64,000 nucleotides of DNA, from NCBI GenBank assembly GCA_029747585.1, contig JAPEVF010000071.1, positions 1 to 64,000 of the forward strand, in the 5' to 3' direction. The notes beneath the pieces were generated by a model. The model had not been told where the DNA came from, did not search any database, and saw only the letters and a list, made by a program, of their open reading frames with translations. Every line of letters begins with the position of its first letter. The first letter of the stretch is position 1. The DNA comes from Pleurotus djamor. Lineage: Eukaryota > Basidiomycota > Agaricomycetes > Agaricales > Pleurotaceae. Position numbers and translations under genes: made by a program. Positions 22,796-34,721 of this stretch are shown here, one piece after another.

Positions 22796-23979
22796 CTAAG
22801 GTGAGCTTCCATGTCTAACAGTAATCGTAAGCCCAGTGCAGGCGCTACAGGCCTGGGAGGTTAACTGTCGAAGATGCATCGCAATGTTAGAAGATGCATG
22901 AAAGGAGCGCGTTCGAAGTGACGTACATTGAGGCTCAGTTCTTCCACGCGTTGTTCGAGACGATCGAACCGTGCGTTCAGCTCGTCGAGCTGATCATTGT
23001 TACGTCCGCCCTGTGCCGTGCCGAGTGTAGTCCACAATAAGAGAGGCTTCTTTTACATTAGATCAGTTTGCGACACACCTTGATGATGTCTTCCAATCGT
23101 TTTTCTAAGCCGTCGAGGCGTGCACTCATTTCTTCAGGCTGCGTGCTTGGAGGAGCTTCTTGGCCCTTAGTTACGTTTGTATTCAGTAGCTCCAGTTGCT
23201 TTTCCAATCGGTCGAAGCGAGTGTCGAAAGTCACGGTCGGACTAATCGTCGGGAACGGAGACGGCTTCTGGAAGCAAAAGTGAGAATGCGGTAGAACCGA
23301 GTGGACAAGAACATATAGAGATTGACGTACGCTGGTGTTTGCTGCGTTAAATGTTATTCCGGCAGCCGTGCTAGGTTGCAAGGGTTGCGCGACTCCTGCT
23401 GAGCTGCTCAAACGGGCCATACTTTCTTGGAATGCGCGCATGGATTCTTCCCACTTAGAAGGAGCTAGAAGTTGGGCAGGATAAGGATTAAACTTGCACC
23501 AGATGGGGTGTTTTGAGCTCACCAGCGATATTGGGTGTCATGGGACCGAACAGGCCACTGCTACTTGCGCTTGGGTGGGTGAAGGCACAGCGAGCAGGCG
23601 CAGCAGAGGAGCCAAAAGCCGAAGTAGTAGGCTTCGTCGAGCCCAGAAAATCGGTACCGCCGAAAATAGTCGAGGCGTTTGTAGGATTGGTTACAAAGGC
23701 AGGCATGGTTCCCATTGAGTTGGGGGTAGTGTTGCTACCCGTGATACCTGGGGAGTAAAAAGTCAGATAACGCAAGCCCGAGCGTTGATTAATCTCATAC
23801 CAAAGGGTTTGGCGTCATTGATACCCAGAGTGACTGTACCAGCATTGTCAGCGGGCACAGGAGCTGGTGAGGTGCTGGGACCGGTGATGGGAGAGGCGGC
23901 TACAAACGCAAAGAAGTTATGGTCAGAGAACGTAGCAATAATTGNAGAATGTCTAACCTCCGGTGTTGATGGGAGTCAT
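22796..23979 (-). CDS. Ser/Thr/Pro-rich protein with three RxDRLE coiled-coil repeats
   Basis: Start MTPINTG at 23979, split by an intron before a Pro-rich segment (SPITGPSTSPAPVPADNAG). Next comes a Thr/Asn/Ser-rich part with several FG or LFG dipeptides (TIFGGTDFLG, SAFGSS, SGLFGPM), then a helical part (SKWEESMRAFQESMARL) and three similar short coiled coils on separate exons: TRFDRLEKQLELLNTN, SARLDGLEKRLEDIIK and NARFDRLEQRVEELSLN. The FG spacing and coiled coils recall small nucleoporin-like or adaptor proteins, but no family was recognised. The carboxyl end is uncertain; the stop at 22796 assumes a last intron after SLN. An N lies in the first intron. Minus strand, divergent from the WSC gene. 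Confidence 0.6.
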
Positions 23980-25142
23980 GACGAGGAGCTGGGTGTGCCG
24001 GGCAGCAAAAGCGAAGCGTGTTCGAAGGTTTAAATAAGGTATACTCATAGGGGTGAAAGGTGCATCCAGGGGCTAATCGAGTCAGAGGACCGCAACCGAG
24101 GCTTGGAATGCCAAGACGCCGCCGTGCCAAGGAAGGTATACAATGAACTCCATCAGCCTTCTCTTGAGTACACCATTTCGCTAGGCTGTTTGGCGGGTGG
24201 TATGACGGTTTTTATCGGTCAAAAGTCGAAAACGCCGAAATGAATGAGTGAATCACCATGAATCATCGTGGTTTCCTGTGGTTTCACGGCGGGCGAAGAC
24301 AGTGCCTCATACCGTCCCAAAACCATTGCATCTCGTCACGAATAGGTGAGTTCATTGTTTGACTTGAAGCTTAGAGTAACTTGAAGTCGTATCCGAGATC
24401 GCAAGGTGTATGCCCAGGACGGCGCACACTGCTTTGTTCGATGAGGGCTTGCAAGGGGAGTTACATAAATCATACTCAATACTGTTCAAGCTTGACGCCT
24501 ACTAAAGGTACGTATTTATATATTTATATCTTATCCTCAATATCTTCTCGCTGAGTCTAAGGATAGGTCTTGATCTTATAACCGCTTAGAGTATTCGAGC
24601 GAACAATGTACGCACCTTGTTCAGTTGAACACGCAAGATACCATTCTAATATTCAGTCTATGTAGAGTTCTAGTGGGACGAAGCCTTCGGAAGGCTGACT
24701 TAGAGTGCATTGACTCACGCTCTCGTCCCGCAGTCCAAGTACTTATTGAACGTCACATCAAATAATCATCTTGCGCCTGACCCAGGTAAGTTGCTTCCGT
24801 CTTTTTCTGTCGTGTCGAACCTTACTGAGATGATTCCCTCCCAGATTTTCACTTTGAACCCATGTAACTGATTGCCCTTGAAGCCGCGCATCGTGACGAG
24901 TCCATCAGTGATCCCGCCGCGCAATCCCAGCAAGGCTAACTCTCCCTGACCCCTGCTGCCCGTAACAACTTCAACTTACACATTGCGGCCTTTGATCAGC
25001 GTGCCAAGACGGTTAATCTCATCACCCGGTACCTGCTTCAACTTGAAACTACACCTAGGAACCCCAAATACTATCTCCATCTGCGTTCCTTCTCCAATAT
25101 ATAGTCTCGCATAGGTGTGTTTAACCTGGAAGTACGCCAAGG
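23980..25142. other. Divergent intergenic region
   Basis: About 1.15 kb between the minus-strand coiled-coil gene and the plus-strand WSC gene. It holds an AT-rich stretch (about 24500-24545, TATTTATA-type) and no exon that could be supported. It probably contains both promoters. Confidence 0.5.
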
Positions 25143-26217
25143 ATGAGTGTTCCAATTCTCTGGCTTACCACCGTGGCGTCACTAGTAAGCTTCCCCTCCT
25201 TTTCACAGAATAAACAACTCAACAGTGTATCCACCAACAGGCAAATGCGCAGATTTGGCCCTATCAAGGATGTTATACGTACGCCCTCTGGTTGTTGTCG
25301 ATTGATAATTTAAATGACGTCTTGAACGGCCCCCAGCGACTCGACTTCGTCTCGCACCCTTCGCGCCGATCATTTCACCGACGCCGTTGGAATGACCCCC
25401 GGCGCGTGCACCCTCTTCTGTGCGCACCGTGATTTCTCCTTCGCGGGCCTCGAGTTTGGCTCCGAATGCTGTCAGTTGAATTCCCTTCCTTTCTACCTAG
25501 GCGGCTGGACTAATCGAGAGCAAGACAGACTGCGACTACCTCCTCAACCNAGCTGCAACCTTGCTCAGCGACGACGAATGCAACATGNCATGCTCGGGCG
25601 ATTCAACCAAGAAATGNGGTGCACCNAANCGANTGAATGTGTATTACAACGGAAATGAGTTGCCANCAATTCAACAAACCGCTGGAACATTCACGTTNGA
25701 GGGGTGCTATACGTAAGTTCTGCCTTCAATCATCGCCCTCTCAATCATCTATCAGTCTGACACACGTGCTAGNGACAACGTCTCAAGCCGTACCCTTCCC
25801 GCTCGGATTGATTTCNCCTTTGGNATCGATCCGGATAGGTGTACCTCAGCGTGCNAGGCAGCTGGTTATANCTTCGCNGGTTTGGAGTTTGGGAAGGAAT
25901 GCTGTNAGCCTGTNGTCTTCCCATAATCAGTTTGCNCTGGTCTAACAGCATNGAAATCGGACACAGGGTGCGGAAATTCTTTGGGCTCTTTNTCTACAAA
26001 GGTTGCNGATGGTGATTGCTACATGCGATGTGTTGGNAGCGCTCTCCAGATCTGTGGTGCCCCTGATAGGCTCGTCNTTTATAAGAATAGTAGCTTGTAN
26101 TTTCTGAACTCAGGTGTACATGNANNNNNNCCAGCACCTAGACGCACTTTTCTTGAGATTGAATTTGTAGCGGATTATCACCCGTACTCGGTTANGTNNT
26201 NGACGCTTTCCNGTTAA
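25143..26217 (+). CDS. WSC-domain secreted protein, at least two to three WSC repeats (N-rich assembly)
   Basis: Start MSVPILWLTTVASL, a signal peptide cut by an intron after residue 14. The next exon reaches YQGCYT and continues after an intron with DSTSSRTLRADHF and GACTLFCAHRDFSFAGLEFG, a WSC cysteine-rich carbohydrate-binding domain. The second repeat has GCYT, DNVSSRTLPARIDF, an AGLEFGKEC stretch and later CYMRCV..ALQICGAPDRLV. In both repeats an intron interrupts the codon after GCY in the same phase. Scattered N bases (more than 25 between 25550 and 26215) make exact exons and the stop uncertain. WSC domains bind glycans in cell-wall sensors and secreted fungal lectin-like proteins. 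No TM helix is visible, so a secreted form is likelier. Confidence 0.72.
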
Positions 26218-26303
26218 CCCCCTCCACTAATTCTAGGAGCCCTTAGGAGGAACTCGATTGGCGTCGGCGCTTATTCACAAGTTTGAACTCTGCAGAAAAT
26301 ACG

Positions 26304-27325
26304 ATGGTAGTTTCTTATCACATCCATTCATTTTCGTTCTCTGAGCCGTTACAACTAGGACACAGATCCTNTAAGTGACACTGTCCCCCCGCGATATGCN
26401 GTTGAATCTGATGAAGAGGACGAATACAACCCACTAAACCAAACAATACGGAAGACGGACGATGTCGACATCGACATCCAAATTATCGGTGATATCGCCA
26501 ATGGGAAANGGTTTTTAGTGGCGTCAGGCCAAGTAGGCTCCTACTGGGCATCTGGGGCTGACTTGGGCGAACAGAAGGGTGCAGTATTTGTGAATAAGAT
26601 CCAGGTATGTCTTCGCCNCAAAATTCGCGCATTTACTCAACATGAATAGGTTGGCATGCTATTTANGCCATCTTGGACCCATTCGAATGTCTTGATCTCG
26701 GAGGCTACCACTCGACTGCCTATGTATATGATGCACCCATATGCCCANGCTGTTTTGGACCGCTTGGGCCCATCGACGTAAGCCGCGCCGCTACCCTGTC
26801 TCNTAGGGAGAGCACTCATCATAATCTAGTGTTGGGCTTCTGGATATATATCCCCATCATGCGTATATTACCTCGAATCCCATACCGTATCACGATGCGC
26901 CGATCAGATACCTTTCCACCGCTCCAGTCGTGCCCTCAGTAACTCATATCTCCCCCAAAATAAGTTGCTTCGGGACTGATGTTTACTAGGTTGAGCCTTT
27001 TTCCACCCCGAACTTGGTCACCTCGACATCTGCTTCCTTTATGGCTATCCTCAACCTCCCGTCGAACTCAACGAAAGCAAGAGCGACATTATTTCTTGTC
27101 CCAGCACCCAAGATCCCGCAGCCGCCTCCAAAAGAGCTGGGTCCATCCGATATACACATGCTCTCTGATGATTCCAACGTATGGGCCGACGATCTTATGC
27201 AGCAGGCCTCGAATCTGTTGTTGGAAGGTAGCAAGGCGAAGTTGGAGTGGAAATCAAAGAGCGGTATAGTGAAAAATTCCTCTAAGACAAGTCATGCTAA
27301 GGGAGATGGGAGTATGTACATCTAA
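26304..27325 (+). CDS. PAC1/Pba1-like proteasome assembly chaperone
   Basis: The ATG at 26304-26306 is followed at once by an intron (26307-26358); exon 2 begins GAC ACA GAT, giving MDTDP and then the acidic VESDEEDEYNPLNQ. Next comes FLVASGQVGSYWASGADLGE, KGAVFVNKIQVGML, then ISEATTRLPMYMMHPYAQAV, and after an intron LLDIYPHHAYITSNPIPYHD and RYLSTAPVV. The last exon has ATLFLVPAPKIPQPPPKELG and a helical end, stopping at 27323-27325. From memory, this order of motifs matches Agaricomycete proteins annotated as proteasome assembly chaperone 1-like, which help form the alpha ring of the 20S core. Several N bases are present. The gene is solid; the function is moderately supported. It follows the WSC gene on the same strand. 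Confidence 0.68.
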
Positions 27326-27740
27326 TTGTAGGAAACAGACGGTCATTTCAATACAATCAATTTTTCTCAAACTTGAGGAGACCCGCCTGGCTGATCCAGT
27401 CTTCTTCGCACTTTCCACGCAGTCACAGCGGTAGTAAGTCGGAGGCGACATTTTTGAGGTGGGTGAATACAATTGTCTCCATATTACCTCTACTTACACA
27501 TCTACTGCCAGTGTTTCCTCACGCACGTCCCAAGACATTCGCACACATTAGCGGTCTTGAATCTTCTGCGCGTGGCCTCACCTTCTTCCTCCTACTAGTT
27601 CTTGCGGATGAAGCGGAAACCCGTTTTGTGATGGGTCGCCCGGGCCCTTCGCTTTTGGACGAATCATTCAAGCGATCAACTGCTCAGTGCTTATAAGTAC
27701 ATATGTCGGAGGATGTTTTCCACCTAAATCCTCCGCCAAT
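27326..27740. other. Intergenic stretch
   Basis: About 415 nt between the PAC1-like gene and a small secreted-protein gene, both plus. Open frames here look incidental. It likely holds a terminator and a promoter. Confidence 0.4.
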
Positions 27741-28549
27741 ATGGCTCCATATCTTCACTTCCTCCAAGCCTTGCTCGTGGTAGTGGGAACGATGGCTCAC
27801 CCAACGCTTGTGCCACGAACATCACTTCATCTTCTGACCATGGATCTAGAAGGCACCAGCGCAACCATGGATAGGTTAGGGCAGTGCGCTCAAGAGCTCA
27901 ACCCTCCTACTGTAGCGGTCGCATCCGTGAGTTCTCATCATCCCTTCACTTTTCCTGAGGTTAACCCGTGCCGAACTTGACTAGGCGTGTGTCACCCATA
28001 TCGACTCCATCGGATCGGCATTTGAGGAGTTAACGGATGATCTGAATGCGAGTTACCCATGACTCTTCCAAAGATCTCATCCGCGTAATTACTCACGTCT
28101 GACTTTTGATGTGTCTAGAATACCACTATGACATCGGACGAAGCGTTGACCTTCCTAACTGCTTTGAACAGTACTGTGGATCATCTAGGTACATCTTTAA
28201 CCCTGGTACGCTTTTTTATCGTGCAGAATGTCGGATTCAAATGCTGACGACGAGTGCCAGATGGTTGGAGCGGTTCCACTATTTGTAGCCCTCGATGAGG
28301 AGGATAGTGAGGAGTTTTCCTTGGATGATGTCGGAGAGGAACTAGGGGATACACGCGAGGCTTTAGACGGCGTATTTGATAACCTGAAAACTGCACTTCC
28401 GGTCAGCTTCTACTTAAATTTCAATGAGGCGGCAATAATGATTCCCTCATCAGACGACTGATTTGAAAAATCAAGCGAAGGCCATACAACAAATAGCCAA
28501 TCAGGATCTCAAGACTGCCATTAAGGCATTTGAGCCTAAGGAAGCATAG
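27741..28549 (+). CDS. Small secreted helical protein, possibly HsbA-like
   Basis: Start MAPYLHFLQALLVVVGTMAHP, a signal peptide. Short exons follow with amphipathic, Ser/Thr/Leu-rich helices: LHLLTMDLEGTSATMDRLGQ, HIDSIGSAFEELTDDLNAS and MTSDEALTFLTALNSTVDHL. An exon near 28228 is acidic (DEEDSEEFSLDDVGEELGD). The last exon gives TTDLKNQAKAIQQIANQDLK and stops at 28547-28549. The pattern (signal peptide, Thr/Ser-rich helices, a D-E-A-x-x-x-L-x-A-L segment) recalls the hydrophobic surface-binding protein HsbA family of Aspergillus, but the likeness is weak. Exon borders are not all resolved. Confidence 0.5.
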
Positions 28550-28792
28550 CTATATATACAAAAATAGGAATCCCTGTGTAAAGAGTCTTCAAACCATGTC
28601 AAAAGTTCATTCAATATTGNCCCCCCGTTCCTCCTATGCCCCTGACGCCAACATCAAGCGCCAAGCTCTCGCGGTCTATCAAGCGCCCTCCTCCTCGATG
28701 CTGCCGCCGTTCCTCTCGTTCTTGGCTTCTCTGTTTGGTGACGACGACCAAGGAAAGCTACCTCCTGGGACGCCGCCGACGTGTAAATATGA

Positions 28793-31700
28793 ATGCCCTT
28801 TGTTCTCCGACCGCTTCTGACGAAAAGTGCAGATAAATTTGAGGGACCATGGTTTACGACGCAACTTATCCTTTCTTCAACCATCGGGGTGACCTCTTTT
28901 CTGCTTTTTTCTTACTGCAGAACCAGATGGCCGCTTCTATTTGCTCCGAGGACGAAGCTGAAAGGTATAACTACTCGAACGTTTGCCCCAAGACGCGAAA
29001 TAACTTTGCTTTCAGGTTTCTCGCCTCATGAGGCCCATCTCCACCAGGCATTCTTCGGATGGATAGTACCAACAATTCGTACATCGGAGTTTACTGTTCT
29101 TCAGATTGTTGGACTGGATGCTGCTGTTGTACGTACTTTCTCAGCTGGGATCGCTGGGGGACAATGGGGAGGGTGGTGGAAGTTGGTGGTGGTGGCGGGT
29201 TGAATTATGGACGGTGTCTCCAATGTCCCCTGATATGTGCTCCCTTTATATGTCGCCTTCAACTTACATCGCGTCTTTAGCTCCTCAATTTCTTCAAGAT
29301 GTCGTTCCAATTGTTCTCAATATGCTCTTTATTCGCGATCTTTATTCTTATGCCTATAAACTGGAAGGTATGCTGGCGTAAAGAAGTGAGCCTGAGATTT
29401 CTTGCTCATTACTTCTTTATGCAGAATAATGTTGGGCTCGGAGAAGGGGACGGAGGAGGAGACGACGACGATGATGATTGGCCCTCTCAGCTTGCGCCTA
29501 CACCGGAACTCCCTCAAAACCCTTCTAGGGACTGGCTCGATCTTATCAGCGACGCCAATTCCTATCTGTCAGTACACCTCATATTCACCTACCTCTTCAC
29601 CATCCTCGCCCTTCGCGCAATTTACAAAAATTATCAACGATTCATCCGCTCCCGTCAACTCTTCTCCCTAGAGCTTGTGCACTCTATACCCGCCCGAACG
29701 GTCATGGTGACCAACCTGCCTAAACATCTCCAAAGCGAACGGTCACTTGCCGAATACTTCGAGAACATGGGGTTGAGTGTGGAGAGCGTCAGCGTCTGCC
29801 GCGAAGTCCATTCACTCAAGGTACTCCTTGACCGACGCACCGACGCGTTGATGGCTTTGGAGCGCGCTTGGGTTGACTATGTCGGTAACCCTAGTACGGT
29901 CGAGGAATATGATCCATCCGACAGTGTTGCCCCACCTCTGGCTGACCTAGAGTCGTCTGGCATGGACGGCCACAGTAATCATTCTCGGTTCGTCGTCCCC
30001 CATAAGCCAAGACCTACGATTAGACCACGTTGGTATCGTCCCAAAGTTGATGCTCTGGAATACCTCGAAAAACAGTTTCTGGAGGCCGATGAACTTGTCA
30101 AGAAGAAACGAAAGACAGGAAGATTCCGCCCCACCCAGGCCGCATTCGTCACGTTTGAGAAGATGTCTAGTGCTGTGCGTTCCTCTCCTCCAATATGTGG
30201 GATAAATGTGGCTAACCGTGACGGTAGCAAGTTGCCATGCAGGTTGCCCACGCACCAAGTCCTATGCAATGCACGACCTATCCTGCGCCAGAGCCTCGGG
30301 ATATCGTCTGGGCTAACATGACACCGTCCACTACGAACATTCGGACGAGGGATACCATCGTTCTAAGCGCCATGGCCTTCCTGTTTTTCTTCTGGATCTT
30401 CCCCATTACCGCGTTAGCGAGTCTCCTCAGTTACAACGAAATCAAGAAGGCCATGCCATGGCTAGGTAGGCTCATAGACTCCAACGACAAGATCCAAGCG
30501 ATCGTGCAAAATTCTTTGCCCAGTATTGCCATGATCACATTGAACGCAACTTTGCCTTTGTTGCTTGAAGGTTGGTGTGCCCTGTGGCTGTTGATTACGC
30601 GAGGACTCACATTTCTATCTAGCCTTGACATATCTTCAAGGCTTCCGCGCCAGGAGCTGGATTGAATATTCTCTCATGAAGAAGTGTGTTCTTCCGCGTC
30701 TACCCAGAGTTCACTTCTCAATCCTTTCCATAGATATTTCCTCTTCTTGCTCGTGAACGTTGTGTTCATCTTCCTCCTTGCTAGCACGTACTGGCAGCTT
30801 GTTCGTGACTTGGCCAATTCCCCTGCCAAGATACCAGAGAAACTGGCACAAGCCTTATCAGCTGGTAGAGCTAGGTGAGCAGTAGCCAATCTGCATCACC
30901 CAGCCCATTTAGCTCGGTTATTTTGTCAGACATTTTTTCCTGTCCTATGTCATCCTTCAAGGTACGCTCAATCCCGTCTCTGTAAGCTCATCAACTTACC
31001 ACCCTCTTAGGCCTCGGTATCATGCCCCTCCAACTTTTGAACTTGGGAGTCTTATTGCCTCGCTTTTTCTATCGGATGTTCCTCACCCGCACCCCTCGAG
31101 GTATGTCGCTCCCTCCTAATCCTCCCGCCAGCTTGTCATCTCATTTGCTTGCGGATAGACTTTGCCGAACTCAATGCGCCCCCGATGATCAATTATGGTG
31201 TTGTCTATCCTCAGGCCATCCTGATGTTCGTCATCACGATGCTTTACAGCGTCAATCAACCTCTGATCGTCATCTTCGGGGCCGTCTACTTCGGAGTCGC
31301 CTACGTTGTGTACAAATACAAGCTCTTGTTCGGTGAGCTACTCAGCATAAATGAACGTCTCTAACCATGACTAACCTTCCATTCAGTTTTCTATAAACCC
31401 TATGAATCACAAGGCCAAGCTTGGCCGTTAACGTTCATCCGTCTCGTTTGGGGGATCGTCATCTTCTTGGTATTCATGACTGGCATCTTCATCTTGCGCA
31501 AGTCATACGTCTTGTCGTCCCTCTTATCACCCTTGCTCCTTGGGACCGTTGTTTGGTCTTGGTATGTCCACAAGAATCTCCGAGCTTTGAGCAAGTTCGT
31601 CAGCTTGAGCTCGGTCCATGAGGTTGAGAGGGGCGAGGAAACAGCAGATGTTGTAAGGATCCGGGCTGGCCATCCAGTGACCTGGTCTCAGAGGTCGGTC

Positions 31701-32716
31701 ACCTGCCCTCGCACTATCTGATAGACGCTGATATCATTTTAGCAATCTGAGCCGTCGGCGGTACGCTCAGAATGACGATACTTTGTATGTTGCGCCAGAG
31801 GACGAGAGGACTGACTACGTGCGCCAACCTTCTCATGTTTATATCCCCTCTTCTGACACTATCCATCAGTCGCAACCTCCTATGGCCAATTGGTATAGCG
31901 GTGTTCTGAAGTATGTGATACAACATGTCTTCACCTATTTGCTCTGTCTTACATATACTCCTTTGCTTCTACAGTACTGGTAAGCGGCGATACGGACACC
32001 CTGCCTTAAATGGCGTTCTGCCTGAGCCTTGGCTCCCGCTGAAGAAGGGACAAACTCTTGTGAACAACAACGGAGATCATCGTGGAAGCCCTCGTGTAAC
32101 GAAGGATGCAGTCGTCTTGACATTACGGAAACGACCTAGCATGAGGAGGACGTCGCGTTTACCTCTTCAACAAGGAAGTCAAACCCATGAGTCTCTGCAT
32201 GGAATCGATATATCGTCATCGAGAACAGCGATCGACCCCCATGATCATGAAGACGTAGTCTCGCCTCCTCTCCCGCCTAGAGCCAATCCTTGGGACGATG
32301 TCTCCCTTGCTCCTCCAACGCACTCTCACCAGCATTCATCCACACACTTGCAGAGAAGACTTAGCTTCGACCATGCCTCTGGCGTCATAATGTTACCAGA
32401 GGACGACGATTGGTTGGAAGAGGATGAAGATAGTGATCAGGATTTCGGGACCGCCAGTGGGATCCTCGAGCAGCATAACGGTGGTGGAGATGGAGGTAGA
32501 GGTGGAGGTGGTCTTTTAATCAATGTGACTCCCGAAACACCGTCCTCCACGCAAGAGCTTTCTATGAGCCCGACAGAAGATGGGAGACCTTCTGGGGGAT
32601 CTAATTTGGTTGCTTCACCAACTCGTTCATCGAGGTATGGAACCTACTTCCATCACCCTGAGCGTAGGAGGCAACCAATACCAGGAGCATTCCCTACTGC
32701 CAATTCCCGGAGTTGA
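28793..32716 (+). CDS. CSC1/OSCA-type mechanosensitive cation channel (DUF221 family)
   Basis: Start taken at 28793 (MPFVLRPLLTKSADKF), directly after an in-frame stop; an upstream exon cannot be excluded. First TM in TTQLILSSTIGVTSFLLFSY, then GFSPHEAHLHQAFFGWIVPT and LQIVGLDAAV, continuing with LLNFFKMSFQLF. An acidic run of Gly/Asp follows (about 29450). The cytosolic PHM7_cyt region has RTVMVTNLPKHLQ and FRPTQAAFVTFE. The 7TM region begins DIVWANM and includes AFLFFFWIFPITALASL, SLPSIAMITLNATLPLLLEG and PPMINYGVVYPQAILMFVI. The last exon (31974-32716) is a long charged tail with Asp/Glu and Gly runs. The family forms Ca2+-permeable channels opened by osmotic or mechanical stress. Around 12 introns. 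Confidence 0.9.
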
Positions 32717-33171
32717 TACATGCGAACTTTCGGACTAGCGCCTTTTCCTGCCGCCGTACCAGCACTAATAATGATTCCCATATGGAACACGTCTGCCAGT
32801 TTTTAGCGTGTATTGTATATACCCTGGGCCTATGGATAACACACGTATTTCAAAGATATTCTCATACCCATCATTTCAGCCTAAGCTTCGAGGCGGGGGA
32901 TGAAACTGAGGCATCGCTCCGCGGAAGATGCCCAGCTCTCCGCGGGGTTCCGTGAGGGTACCCGGGTAGTAAGTGAGGCCAGCGTCGCCTGCGCCGACGT
33001 GTCTTTTCCTGGGTTGGGTCTGATGGAGCGGCTCGTTAAGTTACTCAAATGCATGATTCAATAGCGTCTCAGAGTATCTTGAAGTGCTTTATAATACGTG
33101 GTACTACATATCCGTTAGAAAAGCGTAAGGAGAAATTAAAGAGTCGTCGAAATGCGAAAGTAAAGTATTAA
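32717..33171. terminator. Convergent 3' intergenic region
   Basis: Lies between the ends of the CSC1-like gene (plus) and the DAACS symporter gene (minus). It must hold both polyadenylation regions. AATTAAAGAG near 33133 is AT-rich, but no exact signal was assigned. Confidence 0.4.
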
Positions 33172-34721
33172 TTATACTCGTTGTGCTCCACTAGATTCCG
33201 CCAGCTTTTCCGAAATTTCTCTCTCCTCTGAAGGAGAAACTTCATCGACCGGGTCGACGATGCCAGTCACCTTCACTAGGATAGGTACGATGAAGAGGTC
33301 ACCACTGACATTGACCATGGTTCGGAAGCGATCGATGAACCAATCAATGGCAACGATGACGGCATACATGCCCGTAACAGGGACATTGACGGCAGATGCG
33401 ATCATGATGGTGAGTACGAGGGATGAGCTGGGGATGGGGGTTGTTCCGATCGAGCATAGGGTGGAGAGGAGAACGATGATGGTGTACTCGGCAGGGTTGA
33501 GACGAATGCCTTGAGTAGCAGCCAAGAAAATAACTGACATGGGGAAGTAGATAGCGGATCTAACGAGGCAGTTCAGCATACTGTGCGGACTGATGTATAC
33601 GAGACAGAGGACCTACCCATCCATGTTGACCAAAGTGCCAAGAGGGACGGCAAAGTCAATCACAGTGTTGGGGAACTTGTGCTTGCGCAGGCAACGCAAT
33701 GTCACAGGCATAGTCGCAGCAGACGATGCAGAGCCCCAAGCGGTGATCCAAGCGGATGAATTAGAGAACCAGTATGGATACGGGTTCTTGCGCAGGAATA
33801 CGAAGTACATCAGGGGCAGGAAGATGAATAGGTGAATGGCCATGCCACCGATAGCACCGCCGATGAGGACACCCAAGTTGCGTCCAATCTCAGCGATGTC
33901 TAGGCGGAAGAGATTAGGGAGAATGAGGAAGAATACACCAATGGGTGCACACTTGATCAAGAAGGTGATGACGGTGGTGATGATGATTTCAAGTTCGCGG
34001 GCGACTTTCACAATAGCAGACCCAGGTTTCACCAGGCATCCGAGGAGGACGGAGATGACAAGGACGGAGAGAAGACTGTCGGTAGCAAGTGCGTTGATGA
34101 TGTTTTGGGGAACGAAAGAGTCGAACATATTTTGGACGACATCATGGACTTTGGTTTGCGAACGTTCCTCGAAAAGCGCTTGATCCGCATCGCTCACTTG
34201 CAGGCTCTCAGCGCCAACCTGGGTCATCAAACGACGCCATACCAAGTCGGAGATGATCAAACTGTGCGTCGTAGAGAAGATAGCTGTGAGGACGTAGAAA
34301 CCAACAGTCCATTTCGCCAGCTTGGCACCCTTTCCCGTAGTCGATTCCTTGAGAGACTGCATTGCGAGGATCATGGCGACCATGATGAGGGGGAGGACTA
34401 CGAAAGCACCATTGAAGTTGATAATTAGGTGAATATATGTTAAAACTCACCGACGGCCCTCAAAGCTCGTAACCATAGCCGGCCAGGAATGGCAAGAAGT
34501 ACAGTTGCAGCCTCCGGAACCTTGTCCACCGTCGTTGTAACCGCCATACCGATTGCGATGGCTAGTACGGCAGCTATAACGATCTGAGTCGCCGAACCAG
34601 GTTCTTTGACTGAATGCCACCATGGTTTCTTGGCCACCGCTGGAGTATCGCTATACGACGACGACGAGATTTGTTGTGAGATAAACTCAGAAGAAGAGTC
34701 ACCCTTCACGTCCTTAGACAT
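33172..34721 (-). CDS. DAACS-family Na+/H+:dicarboxylate or amino acid symporter
   Basis: Start MSKDVKGDSSSEF at 34721; an earlier ATG at 34790 is possible but less family-like. After a Ser-rich amino terminus come TM helices: ATQIVIAAVLAIAIGMAVTT, LIMVAMILAMQSLKES and KWTVGFYVLTAIFSTTHSLI. The Ser-rich re-entrant loop is WGSASSAATMPVTLRCL, the family's SSSSAATLP equivalent, and the TM7 motif is LGTLVNMDG, equal to NMDGT. The final exon has STLCSIGTTPIPSSSLVLT, then FIDRFRTMVNVSGD and an acidic tail. The family couples uptake of glutamate, aspartate or C4-dicarboxylates to Na+ or H+ at the plasma membrane. About three introns. The substrate cannot be told from sequence alone. Confidence 0.9.
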
